From the NCBI RefSeq assembly GCF_004682055.1, contig NZ_QUZU01000022.1, positions 1-64,000 of the forward strand: DNA of 64,000 bases. The letters run 5' to 3'. Under the pieces are notes generated by a model. That model made no database searches, was not told where the DNA came from, and saw nothing but the letters and a program-made list of their open reading frames with translations. Source of the DNA: Pseudomonas kairouanensis (GTDB lineage Bacteria; Pseudomonadota; Gammaproteobacteria; Pseudomonadales; Pseudomonadaceae). Shown piece after piece: positions 42,173-51,003 of the stretch; position 1 is the first letter of the stretch, and every line of letters begins with the position of its first letter. A program made the translations under genes and the position numbers.

Positions 42173-44626
42173 ATGCCTCCATCGCGCTTTCACTACTGCG
42201 CAGCAGCGCTGAGCCTGCTCGCCATCCAAACCCCGGCCCAGGCCGAAGACCCCGACAAAACCCTCGGCACCGTGGTGGTCACCGGCAACCGTGGCAACCA
42301 GGCGCGCACCATCGCCGACAGCCCCTCGCCCATCGATGTGATCAGCGCCGAACAACTGCAAGCCAGCGGCAAGGTCGGCCTCAAGGAGTTGCTGGCGCGC
42401 CTGCTGCCGTCGTTCAACCTGCCGGCCATCAACGGCGGCGGCACCTCGTGGTCGGTGCGTGGGGTGACCATGCGCGGCTTGTCTGGCGACCAGGTGCTGG
42501 TGCTGGTCAACGGCAAGCGCCGCCACAACACCGCGCTGATCAACAACCTGGCGCGCATCGGCACGGCGGCGGTGCCGGTCAACCTGGACCTGATCCCGGT
42601 GTCGGCCATCGACCATATCGAAGTGCTGCGTGACGGGGCCTCCGCCCAATACGGCTCGGATGCGATCGCCGGGGTGATCAACATCATCCTCAAGGAAAAC
42701 GACAGCGGCGGCAGTGCCGAAACCTCCTTCGGCCGCTATGGCGCGGGCGATGGCGACACCGTGCACCAAACCGTCAACTACGGCTTGGCGCTGCCCAACG
42801 ACGGCTTCGCCAACCTGGCGCTGGACGTCAAGGAACAGGAGCCGTTCAACCGCACCGGCAGCGCCACCGGCCGCCTGTATGGCACCGCCGCCAGCCCCGA
42901 CAGCCGCGACCAGACCGTCAACCGCCACGGCTGGAACCCCAGCTATGGCCTGGGCCGCGAGAAGGTCACCAACGCCAGCTACAACCTCGAATTGCCGTTG
43001 CAGGACGACCTCAAGTTCTACTCGTTCTCCACCGCCAGCTACATGGAAACCACCAAGGTCACTGGCAACTATCGCCCCAACGAAATCACCTCCCTGGCCG
43101 GCGACCCAAACACGCCCTACCCCGACGGCATCCATGCGCAACGGCGCAACCGCACCAAGGACTTCCAGGTAGCCGGCGGCTTCAAGGGCCTGGTGGGCGG
43201 CTGGGACTACGACGTCAGTTCCACCTGGGGCGAGGACGATTCCACCCTCAATGCCAACAACACGCTCAACCCGTCACTGGGCCCCACCAGCCCCACCTCG
43301 TTCAACCTGGCCTCGCAGATCTTCGACCAGTGGACCAACAACCTGGACCTGAGTCGCACCTTCGACATTGGCCTCAGCCACCCGCTGCAAACCGCGTTCG
43401 GCTTTGAATACCGTTGGGAGAAATACCAGATCGAAGCGGGCGACTATGCGTCCTATACGCCGGGCAACTACGTGCTGCCCAGCGGCCCGTTTGCCGGGCA
43501 AACCCCGCTGCCGGGGCTGGCCTCCTATAACGGCACCAGCACGGCGGATGCCGGTGAGATCAGCCGCAGCAACGTCGCCAGCTACCTGGACCTGGGCCTG
43601 GACGTGACCGACCGCTGGTACGTCGGCGCCGCCGCCCGCTACGAGCGCTACACCCAAGACATCGGCAGCACCTGGAGCGGCAAACTCTCCACGCGCTTCA
43701 AGCTCACGCCGGAGTTCGCCCTGCGCGGCACCATCAACAATGGCTTTCGCGCACCGTCCCTGGCCCAGACCATTTATGCCTCGTCTACCTTCACCTCCGG
43801 CGGCGTGGTCAACGGCCAGCAAGTGTCAGTGCCGGTCAAAGTGCTGCCGGTGGACACCGCCGAAGCGCAAGCGCTGGGCGCCGAAAAACTCAAGTCGGAA
43901 AAATCCCTCAACTACAGCTTTGGTTTCACTTACGAACCGACGCAGAACTACCGGCTGACCACCGACCTGTACCAGATCGGCATCCGCGACCGCATTGTGT
44001 CCACCAGCCTGCTCGGCGGCCCGGCCGTGTCGCAGATCCTGGCCGCCAACGGCCTGTCGCCGGGCCTGTACGCCCAGTACTACACCAACGCCGTGGACAC
44101 CCGCACCCGTGGCATCGACATCATCAACGAATACCGCCAGCAGTTGGACCAGTACGGCCAAGTGCGCTGGAGCCTGGCCTACAACTGGAACCAGACCAAG
44201 ATCGAAAAGCTCCAGGACACCCCACCCGCACTGGCCAGCCTGGGCTCCAACTATCAGATCTTCGACCGCCGCCTGCAAAAAGACCTGACCGTCGCCACGC
44301 CCCAATCCAAGCTGATCCTGGCGGCCAACTGGAAGGTCAGCGCCTACACCTTGAACCTGGCGCTGACCCGTTTCGGCAGCTACATCGAAGGCGACAACAA
44401 CCCGGTCAACGACCGCAAGTTCAGCGCCAAATGGATCAGCGACGTGGACGCCGCGTACGACATCAACAAGCACTTCACGGTGGCCCTGGGCGCCAACAAC
44501 CTGTTCAACGTGTACCCGGACAAAAAGGGCATCAAGGACTGGGCCGGCGGTTATGAATATGGGCAGTTCTCGCCGTTCGGCTTCGGCGGTGCGTATTACT
44601 ACACGCGCCTGGCGTACAACTTCTGA
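42173..44626 (+). CDS. TonB-dependent receptor in organosulfur region
   Basis: Outer-membrane receptor of 817 residues without an STN domain. A signal peptide (YCAAALSLLAIQTPAQAED) precedes the TonB-box region (LGTVVVTGNRG), the plug (WSVRGVTMRGLSGDQVLVLVNG, then VEVLRDGASAQYGSDAIAGVIN-like sequence) and a barrel ending YYYTRLAYNF. ATG 42173 has GGAAA eight bases upstream. It is followed 10 bases later by a flavoprotein gene, so transport and oxidation are probably linked. Placement in a sulfur-acquisition block suggests uptake of a bulky sulfonate or sulfate ester rather than iron. Confidence 0.88.
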   Translation: MPPSRFHYCAAALSLLAIQTPAQAEDPDKTLGTVVVTGNRGNQARTIADSPSPIDVISAEQLQASGKVGLKELLARLLPSFNLPAINGGGTSWSVRGVTMRGLSGDQVLVLVNGKRRHNTALINNLARIGTAAVPVNLDLIPVSAIDHIEVLRDGASAQYGSDAIAGVINIILKENDSGGSAETSFGRYGAGDGDTVHQTVNYGLALPNDGFANLALDVKEQEPFNRTGSATGRLYGTAASPDSRDQTVNRHGWNPSYGLGREKVTNASYNLELPLQDDLKFYSFSTASYMETTKVTGNYRPNEITSLAGDPNTPYPDGIHAQRRNRTKDFQVAGGFKGLVGGWDYDVSSTWGEDDSTLNANNTLNPSLGPTSPTSFNLASQIFDQWTNNLDLSRTFDIGLSHPLQTAFGFEYRWEKYQIEAGDYASYTPGNYVLPSGPFAGQTPLPGLASYNGTSTADAGEISRSNVASYLDLGLDVTDRWYVGAAARYERYTQDIGSTWSGKLSTRFKLTPEFALRGTINNGFRAPSLAQTIYASSTFTSGGVVNGQQVSVPVKVLPVDTAEAQALGAEKLKSEKSLNYSFGFTYEPTQNYRLTTDLYQIGIRDRIVSTSLLGGPAVSQILAANGLSPGLYAQYYTNAVDTRTRGIDIINEYRQQLDQYGQVRWSLAYNWNQTKIEKLQDTPPALASLGSNYQIFDRRLQKDLTVATPQSKLILAANWKVSAYTLNLALTRFGSYIEGDNNPVNDRKFSAKWISDVDAAYDINKHFTVALGANNLFNVYPDKKGIKDWAGGYEYGQFSPFGFGGAYYYTRLAYNF

Positions 44627-44636
44627 GGCCCCAGCC

Positions 44637-46166
44637 ATGAGCGAATCGAGCTGCGATGTATTGATCATCGGCGGCGGCCTGGCGGGCACCTGGGCCGCCG
44701 CCATCGCCGCAGCCCGGGAGGGCGTGCGTGTGGTCCTGGTAGACAAGGGCTACTGCGGCACCAGTGGCGTCACCGCCACCGCCGGCCCCGGCCATTGGTG
44801 GGTGCCACCGGGCGCCCGCGAAGCCGCCATCGACAAACGCCTGGGCACCGCCTACGGCCTGGCCGATGCGCGCTGGATGGCGCGGGCCATCGACACCACC
44901 TGGACCAGCCTGCCGGGCTTGAGCGACTACTACGCGTTCGCGCAGAACGAACGGGGCGAGACCCAATACCGAGGCCTGCGCGGCCCCGAATACCTGCGCG
45001 GCCTGCGCCGGCGTGTGCTGGACAGCGGCGTGACCATCCTCGATCACCACCCCGCCCTGGAACTGCTGCGCGACGACCATGGCAACGTGGTCGGCGCCCG
45101 TGGCTGGCGGCGCCAGGCCGGTGGCGATTGGCTGATCCGCGCGGGTGCAGTGGTGCTGGCCACTGGCGGTTGCGCGTTCCTGTCACGCCTGTTGGGCAAC
45201 CACACCAACACCGGCGACGGCTACCTGATGGCCGCCGAGGCCGGTGCCGAGTTGTCGGGCATGGAGTTTTCCAACTACTACTGCATTGCCGCACAGGGCA
45301 GCAGCATGACGCGTTCGATGGTGTACAGCTTTGGCGAGTATTTCGACGCGGCGGATCGGCCGTTGGATATCAGCGGCGGCCCCAGCTTTACCGAGGACTT
45401 GGCCAAGGCCCTGCTCAATGGCCCGGTGTATTGCCGCTTGAACCGGGTGCCGGCCGACATTCGCGCGCAGCTGCCGAGTATCCAGCCCAACCTGATGCTG
45501 CCGTTTGACCGGCGCGGGGTGGACCCGTATCGCGAGCGGTTTGCCGTGACCCTGCATCCCGAGGGCACCATTCGTGGCGTGGGGGGATTGCGCTTGATCA
45601 ACGATGACTGCCAGACCACCGTACCTGGCGTGTTCGCCGCCGGTGATGCCGCCAGCCGCGAGCCGATTGCCGGTGCCACCTCCGGCGGCGGTGCGCAGAA
45701 CTCGGCGTGGGCCTTGTCCACCGGGCAATGGGCAGGGCGTGGCGCGGCACAATGGGCCCGGCAAAAAACGGCGTACCAGGGCGCCCTGCGCGGCTACGGC
45801 GGCACTGCCGGTGGCAGCGTTGAACTGCTGCAACGCATCCAGGCCGAAATGCACCCACTGGACAAAAACCTGTTCCGCAGCGGCGCCCAACTGGAGCGTT
45901 CCTTGCGCGAACTCGACACCCTCTGGGACCAAATACGCAACAGCCCCTCCGCCCTCAACCCCCTACGCGCCCGCGAAACCGCCGCCATGGCCGCCACCGC
46001 CCGCTGGTGCTACACCGCCGCCGCAACGCGTAAGGAAAGCCGAGGCATGCACCAGCGCAGTGACACGCCGCAACAGAGTGCGCTGTATGACGCGCACTTG
46101 CGTGTGTCCGGCGTGGACCAGGTGCAGACGCGTTTTGATCCCATCTACCCAGGCCACCCCCAATGA
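44637..46166 (+). CDS. FAD-dependent oxidoreductase (fumarate-reductase/AprA-like fold)
   Basis: Flavoprotein of 509 residues with an N-terminal dinucleotide motif DVLIIGGGLAGTWAAAIAA, a central FAD_binding_2-type body (LATGGCAFLSRLL, GTIRGVGGLRL) and a late FAD motif VPGVFAAGDAASREPIAGA. This fold is shared by fumarate reductase, adenylylsulfate reductase AprA and related enzymes. It overlaps the next gene, a two-cluster ferredoxin, in ATGA, an AprA-AprB-like pairing. The substrate is unknown; co-location with a receptor and sulfonate genes suggests reduction or oxidation of an organosulfur compound. Confidence 0.85.
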   Translation: MSESSCDVLIIGGGLAGTWAAAIAAAREGVRVVLVDKGYCGTSGVTATAGPGHWWVPPGAREAAIDKRLGTAYGLADARWMARAIDTTWTSLPGLSDYYAFAQNERGETQYRGLRGPEYLRGLRRRVLDSGVTILDHHPALELLRDDHGNVVGARGWRRQAGGDWLIRAGAVVLATGGCAFLSRLLGNHTNTGDGYLMAAEAGAELSGMEFSNYYCIAAQGSSMTRSMVYSFGEYFDAADRPLDISGGPSFTEDLAKALLNGPVYCRLNRVPADIRAQLPSIQPNLMLPFDRRGVDPYRERFAVTLHPEGTIRGVGGLRLINDDCQTTVPGVFAAGDAASREPIAGATSGGGAQNSAWALSTGQWAGRGAAQWARQKTAYQGALRGYGGTAGGSVELLQRIQAEMHPLDKNLFRSGAQLERSLRELDTLWDQIRNSPSALNPLRARETAAMAATARWCYTAAATRKESRGMHQRSDTPQQSALYDAHLRVSGVDQVQTRFDPIYPGHPQ

Positions 46167-46528
46167 TTGAACTGATCTACTCCGACCTGTGCAACGGCTG
46201 CGGCCAATGCGTCGCCGTCTGCCCCACCAACGTGCTGGCCGCCAACGCCCAGGGCACCCCCCTGATCGCCGATCAGCAAGCCTGCCAGACGTGCTTTATG
46301 TGCGAGCTGTATTGCACCAGCGACGCGCTCTATGTCGACCCGGACGCCGAACACCTGCGCCACCCCGACCCCGTGGCGGTGCGTGAAGCCGGGCTGCTGG
46401 GCCAGTACCGGCGGGATTCGGGCTGGGATGAATGGGCGCAAGATCCCAGGCATCAGAATGAACACTGGCGCATGGATGGGATTTTTGCGTTGGCGCGGGA
46501 CCTGCATTCAAATGCAATAAGAGAATAA
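46163..46528 (+). CDS. Ferredoxin-like 2[4Fe-4S] protein
   Basis: Protein of 121 residues with two Cys clusters: CNGCGQCVAVCPTNV near the N-terminus and CQTCFMCELYC at about 41-51, each able to hold a 4Fe-4S cluster. A 60-residue tail rich in Trp and charged residues follows. Coupled by four overlapping bases to the flavoprotein gene, it is most likely its electron-transfer subunit, as AprB is for AprA. Physiological donor is not evident. Confidence 0.88.
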   Translation: MIELIYSDLCNGCGQCVAVCPTNVLAANAQGTPLIADQQACQTCFMCELYCTSDALYVDPDAEHLRHPDPVAVREAGLLGQYRRDSGWDEWAQDPRHQNEHWRMDGIFALARDLHSNAIRE

Positions 46529-46550
46529 TCAATTCAACCATAATGAATTA

Positions 46551-46575
46551 TTTTGATAATTACCATATAACCAAA
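46551..46575 (+). promoter_or_regulatory. AT-rich promoter block, second copy
   Basis: TTTTGATAATTACCATATAA followed by CCAAA matches 35416-35440 in about 21 of 25 positions and sits at nearly the same distance before the leader motif. Confidence 0.5.
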
Positions 46576-46620
46576 AAGAACTTCACAGCGAGTTCTTATG
46601 GGCATAACGTCAACTCACTC

Positions 46621-46646
46621 ACCGACCCCTTCTCCAGGCGGAGGTA
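46621..46646 (+). promoter_or_regulatory. Leader motif, copy 3 of 3 (sulfur genes)
   Basis: ACCGACCCCTTCTCCAGGCG then GAGGTA, 39 bases before the sulfonate-binding protein ATG. It shares CCGACCCC and CCAGGCGGAGG with copy 2. Confidence 0.55.
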
Positions 46647-46684
46647 ACCGAACCCTTTCTTGATCTGCCTGGAGCCTGTATCCC

Positions 46685-47659
46685 ATGGTCTTTACCACCC
46701 CCTTCAAACGCCTGCTCCTGGGCACCGCCCTTGCCCTTGGCCTGATCGGCAGCAGCCATGGCGCCGACCTGCAACCGCTGCGGGTGGCCAATCAAAAATC
46801 GACGATCAAGGCACTGCTGGAAGTGTCCGGCGAGGCCAAGAATGTGCCGTATGAAATCCAGTGGTCGGAATTCCCCTCTGCCTCGCCCCTGGGCGAAGCG
46901 TTGAACGCCGGTGCCGTGGATATCGGTGCCCTGGGTGACGCACCCTATGTGTTTGCCCTGGGCGCAGGGGCGTCGCTCAAGGTGGTCAGCATCATCCACG
47001 CCGAAGGGCGCAACACCACCGCGCTGTTGGTGAACAAGGATTCGCCGATCAAGACCGTGGCGGATCTTAAGGGCAAGAAGATCGTCACCGGCCGTGGCTC
47101 CATCGGGCACTACCTGGCGATCAAGGCCTTGGCCACGGCGGGGCTGACCACCAAGGACGTGCAGTTCATTTTCCTGCTGCCGAGCGAGTCGCGCCTGGTG
47201 CTGGATAACGGCACCGCCGACGCCTGGGCCACCTGGGACCCGTACACCACCGTGGTCACCTCCCAAAGCCAGGCCCGCGTGTTGATCAGCGGCAACAAGC
47301 TGCTGAGCAACCACCTGTACCTGGCCGCCACCAGCCAAGCCATCGCCGACAAGCGTGCGCAATTGGATGACTTTGTGGCGCGCCTGGACCGCGCCTATGC
47401 CTGGGCCAACGTGCACCCCAATGAATACGCCGCAGCGCAAGCCAAGATCACCGGCCTGCCGCTGGAAGTGCATGTGGAAGTGGCCAAGGACACGCGCCTG
47501 ACGCCCGTGGCGATTGACGATTCCGTTATCAGCGGCCTGCAAGCGACCGCCGACATCTACCAACAAGAAGGCTTGGTGACCAAGCACATCGATGTGTCCC
47601 AGGGTTTTGATAAGAGCTTTAACGCCAAGCGTGCCCCATTTTCCCAAGCCTCTCGCTAA
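46685..47659 (+). CDS. Aliphatic sulfonate ABC transporter substrate-binding protein (SsuA-like)
   Basis: Periplasmic protein of 324 residues with signal peptide LLLGTALALGLIGSSHGAD and the SsuA/TauA fold: LRVANQKSTIKALLEVSG, EFPSASPLGEALNAGAVDIGALGD is the classic sulfonate-binding region in part, and GKKIVTGRGSIGHYLAIKAL. Its transporter partners are probably the ATPase and permease 11 kb upstream, because no permease gene adjoins it. It leads an operon with the next two genes (AAAGGAG ribosome site in the gap). Confidence 0.9.
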   Translation: MVFTTPFKRLLLGTALALGLIGSSHGADLQPLRVANQKSTIKALLEVSGEAKNVPYEIQWSEFPSASPLGEALNAGAVDIGALGDAPYVFALGAGASLKVVSIIHAEGRNTTALLVNKDSPIKTVADLKGKKIVTGRGSIGHYLAIKALATAGLTTKDVQFIFLLPSESRLVLDNGTADAWATWDPYTTVVTSQSQARVLISGNKLLSNHLYLAATSQAIADKRAQLDDFVARLDRAYAWANVHPNEYAAAQAKITGLPLEVHVEVAKDTRLTPVAIDDSVISGLQATADIYQQEGLVTKHIDVSQGFDKSFNAKRAPFSQASR

Positions 47660-47670
47660 AGGAGCAGAAC

Positions 47671-49017
47671 ATGAGCAAAGCCCGTCAATTGAAACTCGGA
47701 GCCATGGTCCACGGAGTCGGTCACGGTTGGGGCGAATGGCGCCACCCGCAGGCCCAGCCGAACGCCAGTACCAACTTTGGTTTCTACAAGCAGCAGACTG
47801 AACTGGCCGAAGCCGCCAAATTCGACTTCGTTTTTATCGCCGACAGCCTGCATATCCACGCTAAATCCAGCCCCCACTACCTCAACCGTTTCGAGCCGCT
47901 GACCATCCTCTCGGCCCTGGCCGCGATCACCACAAACATCGGCCTGGTGGCCACCGTGACCGTCAGCTACACCGAGCCCTACCAGGTGGCGCGTCAGTTC
48001 GCGTCCCTGGACCATATCAGCGGCGGTCGCGCCGGCTGGAACGTCGTCACCTCGTGGCTCAGCGGCACCGCTGACAACTTCGGCAAGGCCGAACACCCGC
48101 CCCATGCCGTGCGTTACCGCATCGCCAAGGAGCACGTAAACACCGTCAAGGGCCTGTGGGACTCCTGGGAAGACGACGCCTTTGCCTACAACAAGCAAAG
48201 CGGTGAGTTCTTCACCCCGAGCAAGCTGCATGCCCTGAACCACAAGGGCGAGTTTTTCTCGGTCAAAGGCCCGCTGAATATCGCCCGCTCCCGCCAGGGT
48301 CAGCCGGTGATTTTCCAGGCGGGCACCTCGGAAGATGGGCGCAATTTTGCCGCGCAGAACTCCGACGCGATCTTTGTGCATGTGGAGAGCATCGAGGAAG
48401 GCCTGGCCTATTCCCAAGACCTCAAGCGCCGCGCCAAGGGCTTTGGCCGTGACCCCGAAAGCCTGTCGATCCTGCCGGGCATCCGCCCGATTGTCGGGCG
48501 CGACGCAGCCGAAGTGGAAAGCCGCTATCAGCAGGCCGTGGAGCTGGTCACCGTGGAAGACGCCATCGTCGCCCTCGGTCGCCCGTTCAACGACCATGAC
48601 TTCAGCCAATACCCGCTGGACGAACCCTTCCCGGATCTCGGCGACCTGGGTTCCAACAGCCAAAAAGGCGGCTCCGACCGCATCAAGCAACTGGCCAAGG
48701 ACGAAGGCCTGACCCTGCGGGAAGTGGCCCTGCGTTTTTCGCGGCCCAAGCGCGACTTTGTCGGCACCCCGGAGCAAGTCGCCGATGCGATCCAGACCTG
48801 GTTCGAGCGCGGCGCCAGCGACGGTTTCATCGTCAATTCGGTGTTGCCGGACGGCTTGCAGTACTTCACCGAACTGGTGGTGCCGGTGTTGCAGCAACGC
48901 GGCCTGTTCCGTACCGAGTACACCGGCCACACCCTACGCGACAACCTGGGCCTGGACGTGCCGGCCAACCGCTACAGCGTCACCGAGATTGAAGAGAAGC
49001 AGGAGGCGCTGGCATGA
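47671..49017 (+). CDS. FMN-dependent monooxygenase, NtaA/SnaA/DszA (DmoA) family
   Basis: Flavin monooxygenase of 448 residues of the long LLM group that includes nitrilotriacetate, dibenzothiophene-sulfone and dimethyl sulfide monooxygenases. Characteristic segments are GWGEWRHPQAQPNASTNF, FIADSLHIHAKS, LDHISGGRAGWNVVTSW and GQPVIFQAGTSEDGRNFAA. Directly behind the sulfonate-binding protein and overlapping the peroxiredoxin-like gene, it is likely a C-S bond cleaving enzyme fed by reduced FMN. The exact substrate is not evident. Confidence 0.92.
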   Translation: MSKARQLKLGAMVHGVGHGWGEWRHPQAQPNASTNFGFYKQQTELAEAAKFDFVFIADSLHIHAKSSPHYLNRFEPLTILSALAAITTNIGLVATVTVSYTEPYQVARQFASLDHISGGRAGWNVVTSWLSGTADNFGKAEHPPHAVRYRIAKEHVNTVKGLWDSWEDDAFAYNKQSGEFFTPSKLHALNHKGEFFSVKGPLNIARSRQGQPVIFQAGTSEDGRNFAAQNSDAIFVHVESIEEGLAYSQDLKRRAKGFGRDPESLSILPGIRPIVGRDAAEVESRYQQAVELVTVEDAIVALGRPFNDHDFSQYPLDEPFPDLGDLGSNSQKGGSDRIKQLAKDEGLTLREVALRFSRPKRDFVGTPEQVADAIQTWFERGASDGFIVNSVLPDGLQYFTELVVPVLQQRGLFRTEYTGHTLRDNLGLDVPANRYSVTEIEEKQEALA

Positions 49018-49697
49018 GCGAATCCCTGAATCGTCAACTGGCGGACCTGCACGCCGAACGCGTGGCCACCTGGGCGCCCGAGTCATTGAAGGTCAATATC
49101 GACCAGCGCCAGCGCCTGGTGGATCAAGCCCGGCCGGACGACTACGTGCAAGTGGGTGATGAGTTGGACCCGTTCACCTTGCTCAATGTGGAAGGTGGCG
49201 AACTCAACCGCGACCTGCTGCTGGCCGACGGCCCGGCGGTGCTGGTGTTCTTCCGCTTTGCCGGCTGCCCGGCCTGCAACATCGCCCTGCCCTATTACGA
49301 ACGCCAGCTGTACCCGCGCCTGCGTGAACTGGGGGTGCCGCTGGTGGCCGTAAGCCCGCAAGTGCCTGAACGCCTGGTGGACATCAAGACCCGCCACAAC
49401 CTGCAACTGCTGGTCGCCAGCGACAAGGACAACAACCTGGGCCGCCGCCTGGGCATCCTCTACAGCTTTGACGAAGCCTCGCGCATCGCGGCGTTGGCCA
49501 AGGGCAGCAGTATTGGCGAAACCACAGGCACCGGCACCTGGGAGTTGCCGCAACCGACGGTGGTGGTGATTGCCAAGGATGGGACGGTGGCGTTTGTAGA
49601 GGTGAGCCCGGACTGGTTGGTGCGCACGGAGGCTGAGCCGGTGTTGCAGGTGGTGGAGCAGCTGCTGGGCGAGCAGCCCGTGCGCCTGGCCATCTGA
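49014..49697 (+). CDS. Peroxiredoxin/AhpC-TSA-like thioredoxin-fold protein
   Basis: Protein of 227 residues with a thioredoxin fold of the AhpC/TSA type. FFRFAGCPACNIALPYYE carries a CPAC motif; most 2-Cys peroxiredoxins have only the first of these Cys, so thiol-disulfide exchange is possible. AVSPQVPERLVDIKTRHNLQ follows the family pattern. The start overlaps the monooxygenase stop (ATGA). It may remove peroxide leaked by the flavin monooxygenase or reduce a sulfur intermediate; this is inferred. Confidence 0.85.
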   Translation: MSESLNRQLADLHAERVATWAPESLKVNIDQRQRLVDQARPDDYVQVGDELDPFTLLNVEGGELNRDLLLADGPAVLVFFRFAGCPACNIALPYYERQLYPRLRELGVPLVAVSPQVPERLVDIKTRHNLQLLVASDKDNNLGRRLGILYSFDEASRIAALAKGSSIGETTGTGTWELPQPTVVVIAKDGTVAFVEVSPDWLVRTEAEPVLQVVEQLLGEQPVRLAI

Positions 49698-49712
49698 TAA
49701 ACACCTACCCCA

Positions 49713-49814
49713 CTGTAGGAGCGAGCTTGCTCGCGAAAAACCTGAGGGCGCCACTGAGTGTCAGGCGCCCCGCGTCATCGTTGACGACCTTCGCGAGCAA
49801 GCTCGCTCCTACAG
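49713..49814. repeat. REPIN (TGTAGGAGCGAGCTTGCTC class)
   Basis: Paired inverted arms of the second class around a centre that itself holds GGGCGCC-ACTGAGTGTCA-GGCGCCC, an extra small palindrome. Lies within the sulfur gene series. Confidence 0.9.
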
Positions 49815-49833
49815 TCATTGTGAGTACATTCTT

Positions 49834-51003
49834 ATGACCCAACCGTCTCTACGCTCCGTGGAAGTCGCCAACTTCGAAGCCCTGCTCGAACGCCTGACCA
49901 CCGAGCTGGCCAGCACCGCCCACCACTTCGATGAAAGCGGTGCCTTCCCCCATGCCAACTTCAAGTTGCTGCACGATCACGGCCTGGTCGCCCTCACCGT
50001 GCCAAAATCCCTGGGCGGCGGCGGTGCCAGCCTGCCACAGGCACGCAAGGCCATCAGTGCGATTGCCAAGGGTGAACCCTCCACCGCGCTGATCCTGGTG
50101 ATGCAGTACCTGCAGCACACACGCCTGCAAGACAGTAAGACCTGGCCCGCGCACCTGCGCACCCAAGTGGCCGAAGACGCGGTGCGCAACGGCGCATTGA
50201 TCAACGCCCTGCGCGTCGAACCCGACCTCGGCACCCCGGCCCGTGGCGGCCTGCCGGCGACCATCGCCGTGCGCACCGCCGAGGGTTGGCGCATCAGCGG
50301 GCGCAAGATCTACTCCACCGGCAGCCATGGCCTGACCTGGTTCAGCGTCTGGGGCCGCAGCGATGACGCCGACCCACTGGTGGGCGCCTGGCTCGTGCCC
50401 AAAGACAGCCCCGGCGTGAGCATCATCGACACCTGGGATCACCTGGGCATGCGTGCCACCTGCAGCCATGAAGTGGTGCTCGACAACGTGCTGGTACCGT
50501 TGGACCACGCCGTCAGCGTCAGCCCCTGGAGCGCACCGTCGCCGGAATTGGATGGCGAAGGCTTCCTGTGGATGTCGGTGTTGCTGTCGTCGGTGTACGA
50601 CGCCGTGGCCCACGCCGCCCGGGATTGGCTGGTGAACTGGCTGGAAGAACGCGCGCCGTCCAACCTCGGTGCGTCACTGTCCACCTTGCCGCGCTTTCAG
50701 GAAACCGTCGGCCATATCGATACCCTGTTGTTTGCCAACCGCAGCCTGCTGGACGCCGCCGCCGAGGGCCACACCCCCGCGGCCAATGCCGCGCAGTTGA
50801 AGTACCTGGTGACCAACAACGCCATCCGCGCGGTGGAATTGGCCATCGAAGCCTCGGGCAACCCCGGTCTGTCACGCCTTAACCCGCTGCAACGGCATTA
50901 CCGCGACGTGCTGTGCAGCCGCGTGCATACCCCGCAGAACGACGCCGTGCTGCAAGGCGTCGGCAAGGCCGTCTTCGCCCAACGTCAAAAGGAACGCACA
51001 TGA
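49834..51003 (+). CDS. Acyl-CoA dehydrogenase-like flavoenzyme (DszC/SfnB-like)
   Basis: Flavoprotein of 389 residues of the acyl-CoA dehydrogenase fold: HDHGLVALTVPKSLGGGGAS, STGSHGLTWFSVWGR, LGMRATCSHEVVLDNV and LSRLNPLQRHYRDV. The family includes true dehydrogenases and flavin monooxygenases that act on sulfur heterocycles or sulfones (DszC, SfnB-related). No CoA ligase or thiolase genes adjoin, while sulfur genes do, so the monooxygenase type is favoured. It overlaps the next gene in ATGA. Confidence 0.87.
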   Translation: MTQPSLRSVEVANFEALLERLTTELASTAHHFDESGAFPHANFKLLHDHGLVALTVPKSLGGGGASLPQARKAISAIAKGEPSTALILVMQYLQHTRLQDSKTWPAHLRTQVAEDAVRNGALINALRVEPDLGTPARGGLPATIAVRTAEGWRISGRKIYSTGSHGLTWFSVWGRSDDADPLVGAWLVPKDSPGVSIIDTWDHLGMRATCSHEVVLDNVLVPLDHAVSVSPWSAPSPELDGEGFLWMSVLLSSVYDAVAHAARDWLVNWLEERAPSNLGASLSTLPRFQETVGHIDTLLFANRSLLDAAAEGHTPAANAAQLKYLVTNNAIRAVELAIEASGNPGLSRLNPLQRHYRDVLCSRVHTPQNDAVLQGVGKAVFAQRQKERT

